DNA of 64,000 nucleotides from Ramlibacter sp. (GCA_013815685.1 JACDFR010000004.1:80640-144639); one strand, 5' to 3'. Numbered from the stretch's first letter, positions 8,701 to 17,613 are shown. Translations and numbers: made by a program. Notes: generated by a model from the letters alone, not told the origin.

Positions 8701-9213
8701 GCCCTGGCGAAGGTGGTGCGCGCGCCGCTGAGTTACGGGCCCGTCGACCTGGGCGCCATGGCGCGCGAAACCCTCGAGGGCTTGCAGATCCAGGACTCCG
8801 GGCGAAAGGTCCTCGTCCGGATCGCGGATTCCCTGGTCGCCCTGGGCGATGCCCGCCTGTTGCGCATCGTGCTGGAGAACCTCCTGGGCAATGCCTGGAA
8901 GTTCACATCCAAAACCGATGCAGCCGTGATCGAGGTGGGCAAGCTGGCCGACAGCCAGGTCTTCTTCATCCGCGACAACGGCGTGGGCTTCGATATGGCC
9001 TATGCGACCAAGTTGTTCGGCGCCTTTCAGCGCCTGCACACGGAAGCCGAATTCCCGGGCACGGGCATCGGCCTAGCCACCGTGCGGCGCATCGTGGCGC
9101 GCCACCAGGGCCGGGTCTGGGCGCAGTCGCAGCCCGGCCAGGGCACCACATTCTTCTTTGTGCTGTCCGAATCCGCGCCGCCCGCCTGGCTGGCGGGCGA
9201 CAACGCGGGGTAG
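5794..9213 (+). CDS. Membrane-bound multi-PAS/GAF sensor histidine kinase
   Basis: A 1139-residue inner-membrane kinase. Order: membrane helix (about 8-28), periplasmic Cache-like sensor (about 30-270), second membrane helix (about 275-297), HAMP, a divergent PAS, a PAS/PAC pair near 510-640, GAF (about 650-760), another PAS (about 790-905), HisKA with H919 in SHDLRAPLGAIGG, and an ATPase domain with N-box NLLGNAWKF, DNGVGFD and GTGIGLATV. The multiple PAS and GAF domains imply integration of several signals. No response regulator is adjacent, so its partner is unknown. ATG 5794 is preferred to TTG 5785. Confidence 0.92.
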   Translation: MQRSLSLQGRLGLLVVAAILPLAAVSVWFAIGTTEDATGDAHSQLKFSASLVAAHQDRTVEAVQQLLAAIATMPGLRGTDVPRCAAYFEGLRALYPVYSNIGILDLEGRSVCHANHRSGSFAAGDRAYVQRALSERRLVMGEALTGRSSGRWAIPFAQPIVEGDAVVAVAFASLDLGRAAEALAGIDLPQGASVLVTDRRGRVLMEHPRSAAQPLQSAAPAPALSGVGEFRDGAGVLRIFGSAASRQVGGEGFVAVVAMDRAHITRLSSAKLRNELLMLAITLLSGVAAAWWIGGRAIVKPARNVLGAVRRLEQGRLDARVPLQAGADRGEFSRIGAAFNLMAESLQLRRIDLEAELGRSRAAYAALDLVLNSMQEALVAVTAGGQFLMFNDAAARLLPLNDPTLMPQQWARHFGFFEADGITPCRSEDLPLVRSAFGESGRGQLVVRNALVPQGRLLQCSWQPIRGEDGLSGGLIVFTDVTELQRLQAEQSAQFEQLRETQRKLVEAQRIGRVGNWELDLRSGRLWWSDQVYELFGVTREQFVPTVNGFEQWVHAQDRPLLKPARDSALRDGKVTHLEYRVVKPDGDTAWMQEIAEARRNDQGEPVWFGGVVQDITSRKKDERALLESERELHDYTLMLQRAAEAAQAITSHPALEETLQEVADQARKVMGTRLAAVSLRDQRGAGATMHRFSGEQDVAARGRELAVGLLNRGGQEIGLLTLTGKLAGEFTQRDEYVVLELAQLASIAIDNAGLFTEIRELNAGLEARIAERTAELTRQELLYRTLAEQAPEVVWNTDADGRATFLNRAWYELVGGEPGEWLGEGWIARVHPDDLAEVRRNWSNSRYSLADYSGTRRIQAKDGRYHTMSYKGSPVLDSEGKVAFWVGIDADITEFKAIEQALRSSNQELEAFSYSVSHDLRAPLGAIGGFSRALELKLEGHTDERARHYVARIQAGVEKMEQLIESLLALAKVVRAPLSYGPVDLGAMARETLEGLQIQDSGRKVLVRIADSLVALGDARLLRIVLENLLGNAWKFTSKTDAAVIEVGKLADSQVFFIRDNGVGFDMAYATKLFGAFQRLHTEAEFPGTGIGLATVRRIVARHQGRVWAQSQPGQGTTFFFVLSESAPPAWLAGDNAG

Positions 9214-9228
9214 TCACGTAGAGTGCGC

Positions 9229-10284
9229 CTAAGCGGGCGCGAACCGGTAGATCCCGTCGTCGCCCAGGCGCCGCCGCAGCCGGCCGCCAAACCACAAGGC
9301 ATGCAGGTGCGCAATCGATTCGCCCATGGCGAAAGTTGTCTGGTGCAGGTCGAGCTTGCGCTTGAACATCACCGGCAGGATGTCTGCCGCCGACTGCGGC
9401 GATTGGGCGCACGCCCGCACCACTTCGGCCAGGCGGTCGCGGTGATGCTCGTGCAGCTGGCGGATGCGTTCGTGCAGGCCCCGGAACGGCTTGCCGTGAG
9501 AGGGCAGGGTGAGGGTGTCCTGCGCCAGCGGTGCGAACTTGTCGATCGAGTCGAGGAAGGCCTTGAGCGGATTGGATTCCGGTTCGACGTCGTAGACACT
9601 CACGTTGGTGGAAATCCGCGGCAGCATCATGTCGCCGCTGATCAGCACCTTCAGCGCCTCGCAATGGAGGGAGATGTGCTCGGGCGCATGGCCGTAGCCG
9701 CTGATGCAGCGCCAGCCCTGCCCGCCGATGCGGATGATGTCGCCGTCCTGCATGCGCCGGAAGGTTCGAGGCACATCCGGGACCATGCCGGGGTAGTAGT
9801 TGGTGCGGGCGCGAATCTTCTCGACAGAATCGGGGTCCGTGAGCCCGTGCGACGCAAAGAAGTCCGCTGCGTGTTCCCCGCCGAAGCCGGTCGTGCTTTG
9901 CGATGCCAGGCGCGAGGCATTGAAATCCGTCGCGCTGATCCACAGCGGGGCGTTCCAGCGTTCGCAGAGCCAGTAGGCCAGCCCGATGTGGTCGGGGTGC
10001 ATGTGGGTCACGATCACGCGCAGAATGGGCAGATCCTCCAGCTGGGTTTCGAACACCTGCTGCCATTGCGCCTTGGCTTCGTCGCGGCTGATGCAGCAGT
10101 CGACCACGGTCCATCCGGGCCGCCCGTCGATCTCGTCGCGCAGCAGCCACAGGTTGATGTGGTCCAGGGCGAACGGCAGCGCCATGCGGATCCACCTCAC
10201 ACCCGGCGCGACCTCCAGCGTTTGCCCCTGCCCGGGCATCGTGTCACCAAGGGGATAGTCCAGCAGCTGTTCGAGAGCGTTCAT
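9229..10284 (-). CDS. MBL-fold metallo-hydrolase divergent from liuR
   Basis: A 351-residue metallo-beta-lactamase-fold enzyme with the binuclear zinc motif THMHPDHIG and a later GYGHAPEHISL block supplying another histidine ligand. The C-terminus (about 270-345) has the extra helical domain seen in hydrolases acting on thioesters or phosphodiesters. Its start faces liuR, and the LiuR-type operator at 10309-10330 lies only 25 bases upstream of its ATG. It is therefore probably in the LiuR regulon; a thioesterase role in acyl-CoA turnover is an inference, not shown. Confidence 0.85.
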   Translation of the reverse strand: MNALEQLLDYPLGDTMPGQGQTLEVAPGVRWIRMALPFALDHINLWLLRDEIDGRPGWTVVDCCISRDEAKAQWQQVFETQLEDLPILRVIVTHMHPDHIGLAYWLCERWNAPLWISATDFNASRLASQSTTGFGGEHAADFFASHGLTDPDSVEKIRARTNYYPGMVPDVPRTFRRMQDGDIIRIGGQGWRCISGYGHAPEHISLHCEALKVLISGDMMLPRISTNVSVYDVEPESNPLKAFLDSIDKFAPLAQDTLTLPSHGKPFRGLHERIRQLHEHHRDRLAEVVRACAQSPQSAADILPVMFKRKLDLHQTTFAMGESIAHLHALWFGGRLRRRLGDDGIYRFAPA

Positions 10285-10308
10285 CGGGGTCCAGTGGGAT
10301 TTAACGAA

Positions 10309-10330
10309 TTGACGTTGACGTAAACGTCAT
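10309..10330. promoter_or_regulatory. LiuR operator, divergent liuR/MBL promoter
   Basis: The core GACGTTGACGTAAACGTC (10311-10328) is a near-perfect inverted repeat. It shares the GACGTAAACGTC-type half with the second site at 10819-10840. A plausible liuR promoter is TTGACG (10309-10314), 17 bases, TGTAAT (10332-10337), so a bound MerR-type regulator would sit on the spacer as is usual for that family. Binding by LiuR is inferred from position and repeat identity. Confidence 0.85.
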
Positions 10331-10400
10331 ATGTAATCCCCATTGTAGGGAGGGGGCACCGAACCCGGTGTCGCGCTCCGTACATGCGAACTTACCTGTT

Positions 10401-10808
10401 ATGTCCACCACGACCTACACCATCAGCGACCTGGCGAAAGAGTTCGACCTCACCACCCGGGCCATGCGTTTTTACGAGGACATGGGCCTGCTTCAGCCGG
10501 AGCGCTCCGGGCCCGGCGGGCGCAACCGCGTGTATACCGCCCGCGACCGCACGCGCCTGAAGCTCACGCTGCGCGCCAAACGCCTCGGGCTGTCTCTGAC
10601 GGAGGCGCGGGAAATCATCGACATGTACGACAGCCCACGCGACACCGGGCCGCAGCTCAGGAAATTTCTGGCGGTGCTGGCGCAGCACCGCCGGCAACTG
10701 GAGGAGCAAATGGCCGACCTGCAGGCCAACCTGGACGAAGTCAAGGTCCACGAACGCGAGGCCCGCGCCCTGCTCGCCAAGTCCGAGAAACCCCGGCAGG
10801 CGGCCTGA
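10401..10808 (+). CDS. liuR: MerR-family regulator of leucine/isovalerate catabolism
   Basis: A 135-residue MerR-type regulator: winged helix-turn-helix at residues about 5-70 (YTISDLAKEFDLTTRAMRFYEDMGLL) then a long C-terminal coiled-coil helix (about 80-130). There are no clustered cysteines, so it is not a metal sensor. It sits directly before liuA, and each side of the gene carries a copy of the same palindrome. LiuR of proteobacteria controls branched-chain acyl-CoA degradation genes and is thought to respond to pathway intermediates. ATG 10401 is chosen; an upstream in-frame start at 10368 would add an unlikely leader. Confidence 0.93.
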   Translation: MSTTTYTISDLAKEFDLTTRAMRFYEDMGLLQPERSGPGGRNRVYTARDRTRLKLTLRAKRLGLSLTEAREIIDMYDSPRDTGPQLRKFLAVLAQHRRQLEEQMADLQANLDEVKVHEREARALLAKSEKPRQAA

Positions 10809-10818
10809 CGCGGCATAA

Positions 10819-10840
10819 TTTACGTTTACGTAAACGTCAA
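10819..10840. promoter_or_regulatory. LiuR operator upstream of liuA
   Basis: TTACGTTTACGTAAACGTCA (10820-10839) is an inverted repeat matching the site before liuR, with an identical GTAAACGTCA right half. It lies 72-93 bases upstream of the liuA ATG and just after the liuR stop. The untranslated stretch to liuA ends in AAGGAG. Confidence 0.88.
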
Positions 10841-10911
10841 TTTAGCGCACCGGCTGGCGATGTCCGGCCGAGGCTGCCCGCAGCATTGATTCGAAGCAAA
10901 AGGAGATCACG

Positions 10912-12090
10912 ATGAGCCTTCCGGGCCTGAACTTTCAACTGGGCGAAGACATCGATGCGTTGCGCGATGCGGTGCGCGACTTCGCGCAGGCCGAGATCGC
11001 GCCGCGCGCCGCGGCGATCGATCGCAGCGACCAGTTCCCGATGGACCTCTGGCGCAAGATGGGCGAGCTCGGCGTGCTGGGCATCACGGTGCCCGAGGAA
11101 TACGGCGGTGCCGGCATGGGCTACCTGGCGCACATGATCGCGATGGAGGAAATCTCGCGCGCTTCGGCCTCGGTCGGCCTTTCGTATGGCGCTCACAGCA
11201 ATCTGTGCGTGAACCAGATCAAGCGCAACGGCAGCGAGGAACAGCGTCACAAGTACCTGCCCAAGCTGATTTCCGGCGAGCACGTGGGCGCGCTGGCCAT
11301 GAGCGAGCCGGGCGCGGGCAGCGACGTGATCAGCATGAAGCTCAAGGCGCAGGACAAAGGCGGCTACTACCTGCTCAACGGCAGCAAGTTCTGGATCACC
11401 AATGGCCCCGACGCCGACACGCTGGTGGTCTACGGCAAGACCGAGCCGGAGCTCGGCGCGCGCGGCGTCACGGCGTTCCTGATCGAAAAAGGGATGAAGG
11501 GCTTCTCTATCGCCCAGAAACTCGACAAGCTGGGCATGCGCGGCTCCCACACCGGTGAGCTGGTGTTCCAGGACGTCGAGGTCCCGGCGGCCAATGTCCT
11601 GGGCAACCTCAACGGCGGCGCCAAGGTGCTGATGTCGGGGCTCGACTACGAGCGCGCCGTGTTGACCGGAGGGCCGCTGGGCATCATGCAGTCGGTGATG
11701 GACAACGTCGTTCCTTATATTCACGACCGCAAGCAGTTCGGCCAGAGCATCGGAGAATTCCAGCTGATCCAGGGCAAGGTGGCCGACATGTACACGGTGC
11801 TGCAGGCCGGGCGGTCCTTCGCCTATACCGTGGCCAAGAACCTCGACCTGCTGGGCAGCGAACACGTGCGCCAGGTCCGCAAGGACTGCGCGTCGGTGAT
11901 CCTGTGGTGCGCCGAAAAAGCCACCTGGATGGCGGGCGAGGGGGTCCAGATCTATGGCGGCAACGGTTACATCAACGAATACCCCCTGGGGCGGCTCTGG
12001 CGCGATGCAAAGCTCTATGAGATCGGGGCGGGCACCAGCGAAATCCGCCGCATGCTCATCGGCAGGGAACTGTTCGCCGAAACCATGTAG
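10912..12090 (+). CDS. liuA: Isovaleryl-CoA dehydrogenase
   Basis: A 392-residue FAD acyl-CoA dehydrogenase catalysing isovaleryl-CoA to 3-methylcrotonyl-CoA, first committed step of the leucine branch. The N-terminal helical domain, the [10 protein letters not shown] and [11 protein letters not shown] flavin region and C-terminal [16 protein letters not shown] are all present. E247 within [15 protein letters not shown] is at the position of the catalytic glutamate used by isovaleryl-CoA dehydrogenases, which distinguishes it from short-chain paralogues. The start has AAGGAG upstream. It is preceded by liuR and its operator. Confidence 0.95.
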   Translation: MSLPGLNFQLGEDIDALRDAVRDFAQAEIAPRAAAIDRSDQFPMDLWRKMGELGVLGITVPEEYGGAGMGYLAHMIAMEEISRASASVGLSYGAHSNLCVNQIKRNGSEEQRHKYLPKLISGEHVGALAMSEPGAGSDVISMKLKAQDKGGYYLLNGSKFWITNGPDADTLVVYGKTEPELGARGVTAFLIEKGMKGFSIAQKLDKLGMRGSHTGELVFQDVEVPAANVLGNLNGGAKVLMSGLDYERAVLTGGPLGIMQSVMDNVVPYIHDRKQFGQSIGEFQLIQGKVADMYTVLQAGRSFAYTVAKNLDLLGSEHVRQVRKDCASVILWCAEKATWMAGEGVQIYGGNGYINEYPLGRLWRDAKLYEIGAGTSEIRRMLIGRELFAETM

Positions 12091-12140
12091 GTAATAGCAC
12101 GTGCCGGGAATCGACCCCCGGCACGGCCAAAATAGCGCTT

Positions 12141-12797
12141 ATGACCTCATCCATCCAGGACCTCTTTACGCACAACCGGGCGTGGGCCGCCCAGATGGAG
12201 CGCGAGCGCCCGGGCTTCTTCACGGGCCTGACCAGGCAGCAGTCGCCCAAGTACATGTGGATCGGCTGCTCGGACAGCCGCGTCCCGGCCAATCAGATCA
12301 CGGGCCTGGAGCCGGGCGAGGTGTTCGTCCACCGCAACGTCGCCAACATCGTCGTGCACTCCGACCTCAATGCGCTGTCGGCGATCCAGTTCGCGGTGGA
12401 AATGCTCAAGGTCGAACACGTCATGGTGGTGGGCCACTACGGCTGCAGCGGAGTGCAGGCTGCGCTCGATGGGGCGCGCATCGGGCTGGCCGACAACTGG
12501 ATCCGCCACATCCAGGACGTGCGCGACCGTCACCGCAGCCTGCTCGAGCAGCTGCCCGCTGCGGAGCGCGCGAACGCGTTGTGCGAGCTCAACGTGGTCG
12601 AGCAGGTGGTCAACGTCTGCGTCAGCACGGTGATGTGCGACGCCTGGGCGAAAGGGCAGAACATCAAGGTCCATGGTTGGGCCTTCGGGGTGCACGACGG
12701 CCTGCTCGGGGACCTGGGCATGACGGTGGACAGCGCCGGCGCGATCGAGCCGCTCTATCGCGCCGCGGTGGAGCGCGTGCTGGCGGCGCGAAAGTGA
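12141..12797 (+). CDS. can: Beta-class carbonic anhydrase
   Basis: A 218-residue beta-carbonic anhydrase. Zinc ligands C43, H99 and C102 occur in IGCSDSRVP and VGHYGCSG, with the D45/R47 dyad kept. It interconverts CO2 and bicarbonate in the cytoplasm. Placed 50 bases after liuA, it could supply bicarbonate to the biotin-dependent methylcrotonyl-CoA carboxylase of the same pathway (encoded at 34-40 kb); that functional link is an inference from context. Confidence 0.95.
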   Translation: MTSSIQDLFTHNRAWAAQMERERPGFFTGLTRQQSPKYMWIGCSDSRVPANQITGLEPGEVFVHRNVANIVVHSDLNALSAIQFAVEMLKVEHVMVVGHYGCSGVQAALDGARIGLADNWIRHIQDVRDRHRSLLEQLPAAERANALCELNVVEQVVNVCVSTVMCDAWAKGQNIKVHGWAFGVHDGLLGDLGMTVDSAGAIEPLYRAAVERVLAARK

Positions 12798-12800
12798 ATA

Positions 12801-12872
12801 GCCCCCACGCTCTCTGCGTTCGCTGCCCCCCGAGTGGGACCTCGGCACCCTACGGGCGGCCGGGCGGGCGCT
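12801..12872 (-). repeat. GC-rich palindromic intergenic repeat (copy 1)
   Basis: It fills the gap between can and aceK. Read on the minus strand it has CACTCGGGGGGCAGCG followed by AGCGTGGGGGC. The same arrangement (C-run, TCGGGGGG, CAGCG or CGGCG, then a G-run) recurs at 13608-13666, 35632-35690 and 44371-44433. It resembles the REP-like elements scattered through Comamonadaceae genomes. Confidence 0.7.
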
Positions 12873-12876
12873 AAAC

Positions 12877-14796
12877 GTGTTCCCGCAACGCCTGGATTCG
12901 CCGCTGGCCTATGACATCGCCAAGGCGATGATGGATGGCTTCAATCGCCACTACCGGCTGTTTCGCACCGAGTCCGCGCGCGCCAAGCATCGCTTCGAGA
13001 CCGCCGACTGGCACGGCCAGCAGCGGGCGCAGCGCGAACGAATCGAGTTCTATGACCTGCGGGTCAAGGAGGCGACGGCGCGGCTGGAAAAGGAGTTCAA
13101 GGCGGGCGACCAGCCCATGGACGTGTGGCAACAGGTCAAGCTGCACTACATCGGCCTGCTGGTGGACCATCACCAGCCCGAGCTGGCCGAGACCTTCTTC
13201 AACTCGGTCACCACCAAGATCCTGCACCGCACCCACTTCAACAACGACTTCATCTTCGTGCGCCCGGCCGTAAGCACCGAATACATCGAGAACGACGAGC
13301 CGGCGGCGATGCCGACCTACCGCGCCTACTACCCCACGCGTGAGACCATGGGCGAGACGATCGTTCGCATCGTCGACAACTTCCAGCTCCAGCGGCCCTT
13401 CGAGAACCTGCAGCGCGACGCCGGCTACGTGTTAGAGGCCATGAGCGGGCGGCTCAACCAGGTGAAACTGCGCGCCAATTTCCAGATCCAGGTCCTGTCG
13501 TCCCTCTTCTACCGCAACAAGGGAGCCTACGTCGTCGGCAAGATCATCAACGGTTTCAACGAGGTGCCGTTCGCCCTGCCCATCCTGCATAACAAACCGC
13601 CGCCGCCGGGCCGCCCCAAGGCGACAGGCACCCCCTCGGAGGGCGGCGCCGAAGGCGTCCGGGGGCCCAATGACTCCAAGCTGATGATCGACACCTGCCT
13701 GTTCGGCGAGGACGACCTGCAGATGCTGTTCTCGTTCGCCCGCGCCTACTTCATGGTCGACATGGAAGTGCCCTCGGCCTACGTGCAGTTCCTGCGCTCG
13801 CTGATGCCGCGCAAGCCGCGCGCCGAAATCTACAACGCGCTGGGCCTGGCCAAGCAGGGCAAGACGCTTTTTTACCGCGACTTCCTCTATCACCTGCGCC
13901 ACTCCAGCGACAGGTTCCGCATCGCGCCCGGCATCAAGGGAATGGTGATGCTGGTGTTCGACCTGCCGTCGTTTCCCTATGTATTCAAGCTGATCAGGGA
14001 CTATTACCCGCCGCCCAAGGACACCACGCGCGAACAGGTCAAGGGCAAATACCTCCTGGTCAAGCAGCATGACCGCGTCGGCCGCATGGCCGATACGCTC
14101 GAGTACAGCGAAGTGGCGTTCGCGCGGCAGCGGTTCGAGGACGAACTGATCGACGAGATCCGCAAGTTCGCGCCCAGCCAGCTGGAGATCGGCGACCGCG
14201 ACGGCGACGGCCGCGAGGAAGTGGTCATCAAGCACCTGTACATCGAGCGGCGGATGATCCCGCTCAACATCTACCTGCAGGAGGCATTCGATGCCGGCCT
14301 CGCCGCGGGGAGCAACAGCGTCGGCGCCCAGCATGCGCGCGACCAGATCGAGCGCGCCGTCCTCGAATACGGCAACGCGATCAAGGACCTGGTGGCGGCC
14401 AACATCTTCCCCGGCGACATGCTGTGGAAAAACTTCGGCGTCACGCGCAACGGCAAGGTCGTTTTCTACGACTACGACGAGATCGAATACATCACCGACT
14501 GCACCTTCCGCCAGGTGCCGCAGGCGCGCAACGAGGAAGAAGAGCTCTCGGGCGAAGTCTGGTACCGCGTGGGGCCGAAGGATGTTTTCCCCGAAACGTT
14601 CGGCCCGTTCCTGCTGGGCAACCCGGCCGTGCGAGAGGTGTTCATGAAGCACCATGCCGACTTGCTGGACGCGGCGTTCTGGCAGAGCCACAAGGAGCGC
14701 ATCCAGGCCGGCCATGTGCATGATGTGTTTCCTTACGAGCCCGAGAAGCGCTTTGCCCGGCGCCACAGGCCCAAGGCCGGGGTCAAGGCCGAATGA
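12877..14796 (+). CDS. aceK: Isocitrate dehydrogenase kinase/phosphatase
   Basis: A 639-residue bifunctional enzyme that phosphorylates and dephosphorylates isocitrate dehydrogenase, switching isocitrate between the TCA cycle and the glyoxylate shunt. AceK features are present along the length, including [38 protein letters not shown] and [19 protein letters not shown] with the DYDEI metal-site block. The protein is longer than usual mainly because of a Pro/Gly-rich insert at residues about 240-265 encoded by a palindromic repeat. A GTG start is used. In a leucine-degrading operon yielding acetyl-CoA, glyoxylate-shunt control makes metabolic sense. Confidence 0.93.
   Translation: MFPQRLDSPLAYDIAKAMMDGFNRHYRLFRTESARAKHRFETADWHGQQRAQRERIEFYDLRVKEATARLEKEFKAGDQPMDVWQQVKLHYIGLLVDHHQPELAETFFNSVTTKILHRTHFNNDFIFVRPAVSTEYIENDEPAAMPTYRAYYPTRETMGETIVRIVDNFQLQRPFENLQRDAGYVLEAMSGRLNQVKLRANFQIQVLSSLFYRNKGAYVVGKIINGFNEVPFALPILHNKPPPPGRPKATGTPSEGGAEGVRGPNDSKLMIDTCLFGEDDLQMLFSFARAYFMVDMEVPSAYVQFLRSLMPRKPRAEIYNALGLAKQGKTLFYRDFLYHLRHSSDRFRIAPGIKGMVMLVFDLPSFPYVFKLIRDYYPPPKDTTREQVKGKYLLVKQHDRVGRMADTLEYSEVAFARQRFEDELIDEIRKFAPSQLEIGDRDGDGREEVVIKHLYIERRMIPLNIYLQEAFDAGLAAGSNSVGAQHARDQIERAVLEYGNAIKDLVAANIFPGDMLWKNFGVTRNGKVVFYDYDEIEYITDCTFRQVPQARNEEEELSGEVWYRVGPKDVFPETFGPFLLGNPAVREVFMKHHADLLDAAFWQSHKERIQAGHVHDVFPYEPEKRFARRHRPKAGVKAE
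13608..13666 (+). repeat. Palindromic repeat inserted in frame in aceK
   Basis: Within aceK the run from GGGCCGCCCCAAGG through ACCCCCTCGGAGGGCGGCG to GTCCGGGGGC matches the layout of the intergenic repeats at 12801-12872 and 35632-35690. It keeps the reading frame and encodes a Pro/Gly/Glu-rich stretch (about residues 244-263) absent from the conserved AceK core as known for the family. Confidence 0.65.
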
Positions 14797-15281
14797 ACGC
14801 CCGGGACGCCTGGGAACTGGCCAGCTTCGTCGTGACGGTGGTGGCCTTGCCTTTCGCCATTGCTTTCTTCGCCTGGGAGCAGCGCAAGGAGCGCGACAAC
14901 GAAGACGAGGACGCCTACCAGCTGCTCTCGGATGCCTACAACGACTTCCTCAAGGTCGTGCTGGCCAACCCGGACCTGCACCTGCGAACCAATGAGCCGC
15001 TGCTCAATCCCACGTCGGAACAAAACGAGCGTATGCTGGTTATTTTCGACATGCTGATGTCGTTGTTCGAGCGCGCCTACTTGGTTGCCTACAAGCCCAA
15101 CATGAGCGAAACCGAAGCCCGGCGCTGGAACAGCTGGGATGACTACATGCGCGAATGGTGCCGACGTGAAGATTTCCACAATACCCTTCCGCTGCTGCTG
15201 CGCGGCGAGGACCCCGAGTTCCAGAGCTACCTGCGGCGCATTGCGCATGAGGAGCGTGGCGCTTTCATTCAACTTTCGTAA
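14793..15281 (+). CDS. Small membrane-anchored protein of unknown function
   Basis: A 162-residue protein with one hydrophobic segment near the N-terminus (about residues 8-28), then a charged cytoplasmic region rich in Glu, Asp and Arg that contains a leucine-rich helix. Its general layout recalls the DUF4760 type of small membrane protein, but I do not recognise it firmly. The ATG overlaps the aceK stop (ATGA, 14793-14796), so it is coupled to aceK. The thiolase follows nine bases later, so it lies inside the liu operon. Confidence 0.85.
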   Translation: MNARDAWELASFVVTVVALPFAIAFFAWEQRKERDNEDEDAYQLLSDAYNDFLKVVLANPDLHLRTNEPLLNPTSEQNERMLVIFDMLMSLFERAYLVAYKPNMSETEARRWNSWDDYMREWCRREDFHNTLPLLLRGEDPEFQSYLRRIAHEERGAFIQLS

Positions 15282-15289
15282 AGGAGCAA

Positions 15290-16474
15290 ATGATGTCCGA
15301 ATCCATTGTTATCGTCAGCGCCGCCCGCACGCCCATGGGCGCTTTCCAGGGTGATTTTTCTTCTGCCGCCGCCCATGACCTGGGCGCGGCGGCGATCAGG
15401 GCCGCGATCGAGCGAGCCGGCGTCCCGGGCGACGCCGTGGGGCAGGTGTTGATGGGCAACGTGCTGATGGCCGGCCAGGGCCAGGCGCCGGCGCGCCAGG
15501 CCGCGATGAAGGCGGGCCTGCCCAAGAGCACCGGCGCCATCACCGTGTCCAAGATCTGCGGCTCCGGCATGCAGACCGCCATGTTCGCGCACGACATGCT
15601 GCTGGCCGGCACGCACGACGTGATCGTGGCCGGCGGCATGGAAAGCATGACCAACGCGCCGTACCTCATGCTCAAGGGCCGCGGCGGCTACCGCATGGGC
15701 CACGAGCGCATCTTCGACCACATGACGCTGGACGGCCTGGAGGACGCCTACGAACCGGGCCGCGCCATGGGCACCTTCGGCGAGGACTGCGCGGCCAAGT
15801 ACAAGTTCACGCGCGAGGCGCAGGATGCTTTCGCCACGGCCAGCGTGATGCGCGCCAAGGCCGCGACCGAGTCGGGCGCCTTCGCCGCCGAGATCACCCC
15901 GGTCACCGTCAAAAACCGCACGGGTGAAGCCGTGATCTCCATCGACGAAGGCCCGGGCAAGGCCAAGGTCGAGAAGATCCCGCTGCTCAAGCCGGCCTTC
16001 AAGAAGGACGGCACCGTGACGGCCGCGTCCAGCTCCAGCATCAACGACGGCGCGGCGGCGATGGTGCTCATGCGCGAGTCCACGGCCACCCAATTCGGCG
16101 GCCGGCCCATCGCCCGCCTGGTGGGCCACGCCGTGCACTCGCATGAGCCGGCCTGGTTCACCACCGCGCCCATCGGCGCCGCGCAGAAACTGCTCGCCAA
16201 GATGGGCTGGAAGGTCAGCGATGTCGACCTGTGGGAAGTGAACGAGGCATTTTCGGTCGTGCCCATGGCACTGATGGAAGACCTGAAGGTTCCGCACGAC
16301 ATCGTCAACGTGAACGGCGGCGGGCTGGTCCTGGGCCACCCCATCGGCGCTTCGGGCGCCCGCATCATGGTCACGCTGATCCACGCGCTGAAGGCTCGCG
16401 GCGGCAAACGCGGCGTTGCCACGCTGTGCATCGGCGGCGGCGAAGCCACTGCCGTGGCCATCGAGCTGCTGTAA
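15290..16474 (+). CDS. Acetyl-CoA C-acetyltransferase (thiolase)
   Basis: A 394-residue thiolase II. The acyl-accepting C90 is in SKICGSGMQ; the histidine block is NGGGLVLGHPIGASGAR and the second cysteine is in TLCIGGGEA. It would thiolyse acetoacetyl-CoA from leucine degradation into two acetyl-CoA or work in the reverse direction. AAAGGAG precedes the tandem ATGs at 15290 and 15293. It is co-oriented and tightly spaced with its neighbours in the liu block. Confidence 0.93.
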   Translation: MMSESIVIVSAARTPMGAFQGDFSSAAAHDLGAAAIRAAIERAGVPGDAVGQVLMGNVLMAGQGQAPARQAAMKAGLPKSTGAITVSKICGSGMQTAMFAHDMLLAGTHDVIVAGGMESMTNAPYLMLKGRGGYRMGHERIFDHMTLDGLEDAYEPGRAMGTFGEDCAAKYKFTREAQDAFATASVMRAKAATESGAFAAEITPVTVKNRTGEAVISIDEGPGKAKVEKIPLLKPAFKKDGTVTAASSSSINDGAAAMVLMRESTATQFGGRPIARLVGHAVHSHEPAWFTTAPIGAAQKLLAKMGWKVSDVDLWEVNEAFSVVPMALMEDLKVPHDIVNVNGGGLVLGHPIGASGARIMVTLIHALKARGGKRGVATLCIGGGEATAVAIELL

Positions 16475-16485
16475 GGGCGGCGCCG

Positions 16486-17613
16486 ATGCTGCTGAGCCAG
16501 GAGCAGGAGATGGTCCGCGATGCGGTCCGCGCATTCGCGAAGGAAGAACTCTGGCCCCATGCGCCGCGCTGGGACAAGGAGCACTATTTCCCGCGCGAAG
16601 CGCACAAGGGCCTGGCGGCGCTCGGCGCCTACGGGATCTGCGTCCCCGAGGAATTCGGCGGCGCCAACCTCGACTATGTGACGCTGGCGCTGGTACTGGA
16701 GGAAATCGCCGCCGGCGACGGCGGTACCAGCACCGCGATCAGCGTCACCAACTGTCCGGTCAATGCGATCCTGATGCGCTACGGCAACGCAGCGCAAAAG
16801 GACAAATGGCTGACGCGGCTGGCGCAAGGCGAGCTGCTGGGCGTCTTTTGCCTGACCGAGCCCCATGTGGGCAGCGACGCATCTGCGCTGCGCACGACGG
16901 CCGCGCGCGATGGCGACGGCTACGTCATCAATGGCGTGAAGCAGTTCATCACCAGCGGCAAGAACGGCCACCTGGCCGTGGTGATCGCCGTGACCGACAA
17001 GGGCGCCGGCAAGAAGGGCATGAGCGCCTTCCTGGTTCCCACCGACACACCCGGCTATGTGGTGGCGCGTCTGGAGGACAAGCTCGGCCAGAACTCCAGC
17101 GACACCGCGCAGATCAATTTCGATCACTGCCGCGTACCCGCCGACCACCTGATCGGCACCGAAGGCGAGGGCTACCGCATCGCCCTGTCGGCGCTGGAAG
17201 GCGGGCGCATCGGCATTGCGGCGCAGAGCGTGGGCATGGCCCGCAGCGCCTTCGAGGTGGCGGTCGAGTACGCCAAGGAGCGCCAGAGCTTCGGCACGGC
17301 CATCATCAATCACCAGGCCGTCGGTTTCCGGCTGGCCGACTGCGCCACCCAGCTCGAAGCCGCGCGCCAGCTGATCTGGCACGCGGCCTGTTTGCGCGAT
17401 GCCGGGCTGCCATGCCTGAAGGAAGCGGCCATGGCCAAGCTGTTCGCCAGCGAAATGGCCGAGCGCGTCTGCAGCGCCGCCATCCAGACCCTGGGCGGCT
17501 ACGGCTATGTGAGTGACTTCCCGGTGGAGCGCATCTGGCGCGATGTGCGTGTCTGCCAGATCTACGAAGGCACCTCGGACGTGCAGAAAATCATCATCCA
17601 GCGGGCGCTGTGA
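16486..17613 (+). CDS. Acyl-CoA dehydrogenase
   Basis: A 375-residue FAD acyl-CoA dehydrogenase of the short/branched-chain type. Seen are LTEPHVGSDAS and FITSGKNGH (flavin region), SALEGGRIGIAAQSVG, the tetramer helix block TLGGYGYVSDFPVERIWRDV, and IYEGTSDVQ, whose glutamate is the likely catalytic base. Only 11 bases separate it from the thiolase. The substrate could be a branched or short acyl-CoA feeding the same pathway; it is distinct from liuA. Confidence 0.92.
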   Translation: MLLSQEQEMVRDAVRAFAKEELWPHAPRWDKEHYFPREAHKGLAALGAYGICVPEEFGGANLDYVTLALVLEEIAAGDGGTSTAISVTNCPVNAILMRYGNAAQKDKWLTRLAQGELLGVFCLTEPHVGSDASALRTTAARDGDGYVINGVKQFITSGKNGHLAVVIAVTDKGAGKKGMSAFLVPTDTPGYVVARLEDKLGQNSSDTAQINFDHCRVPADHLIGTEGEGYRIALSALEGGRIGIAAQSVGMARSAFEVAVEYAKERQSFGTAIINHQAVGFRLADCATQLEAARQLIWHAACLRDAGLPCLKEAAMAKLFASEMAERVCSAAIQTLGGYGYVSDFPVERIWRDVRVCQIYEGTSDVQKIIIQRAL

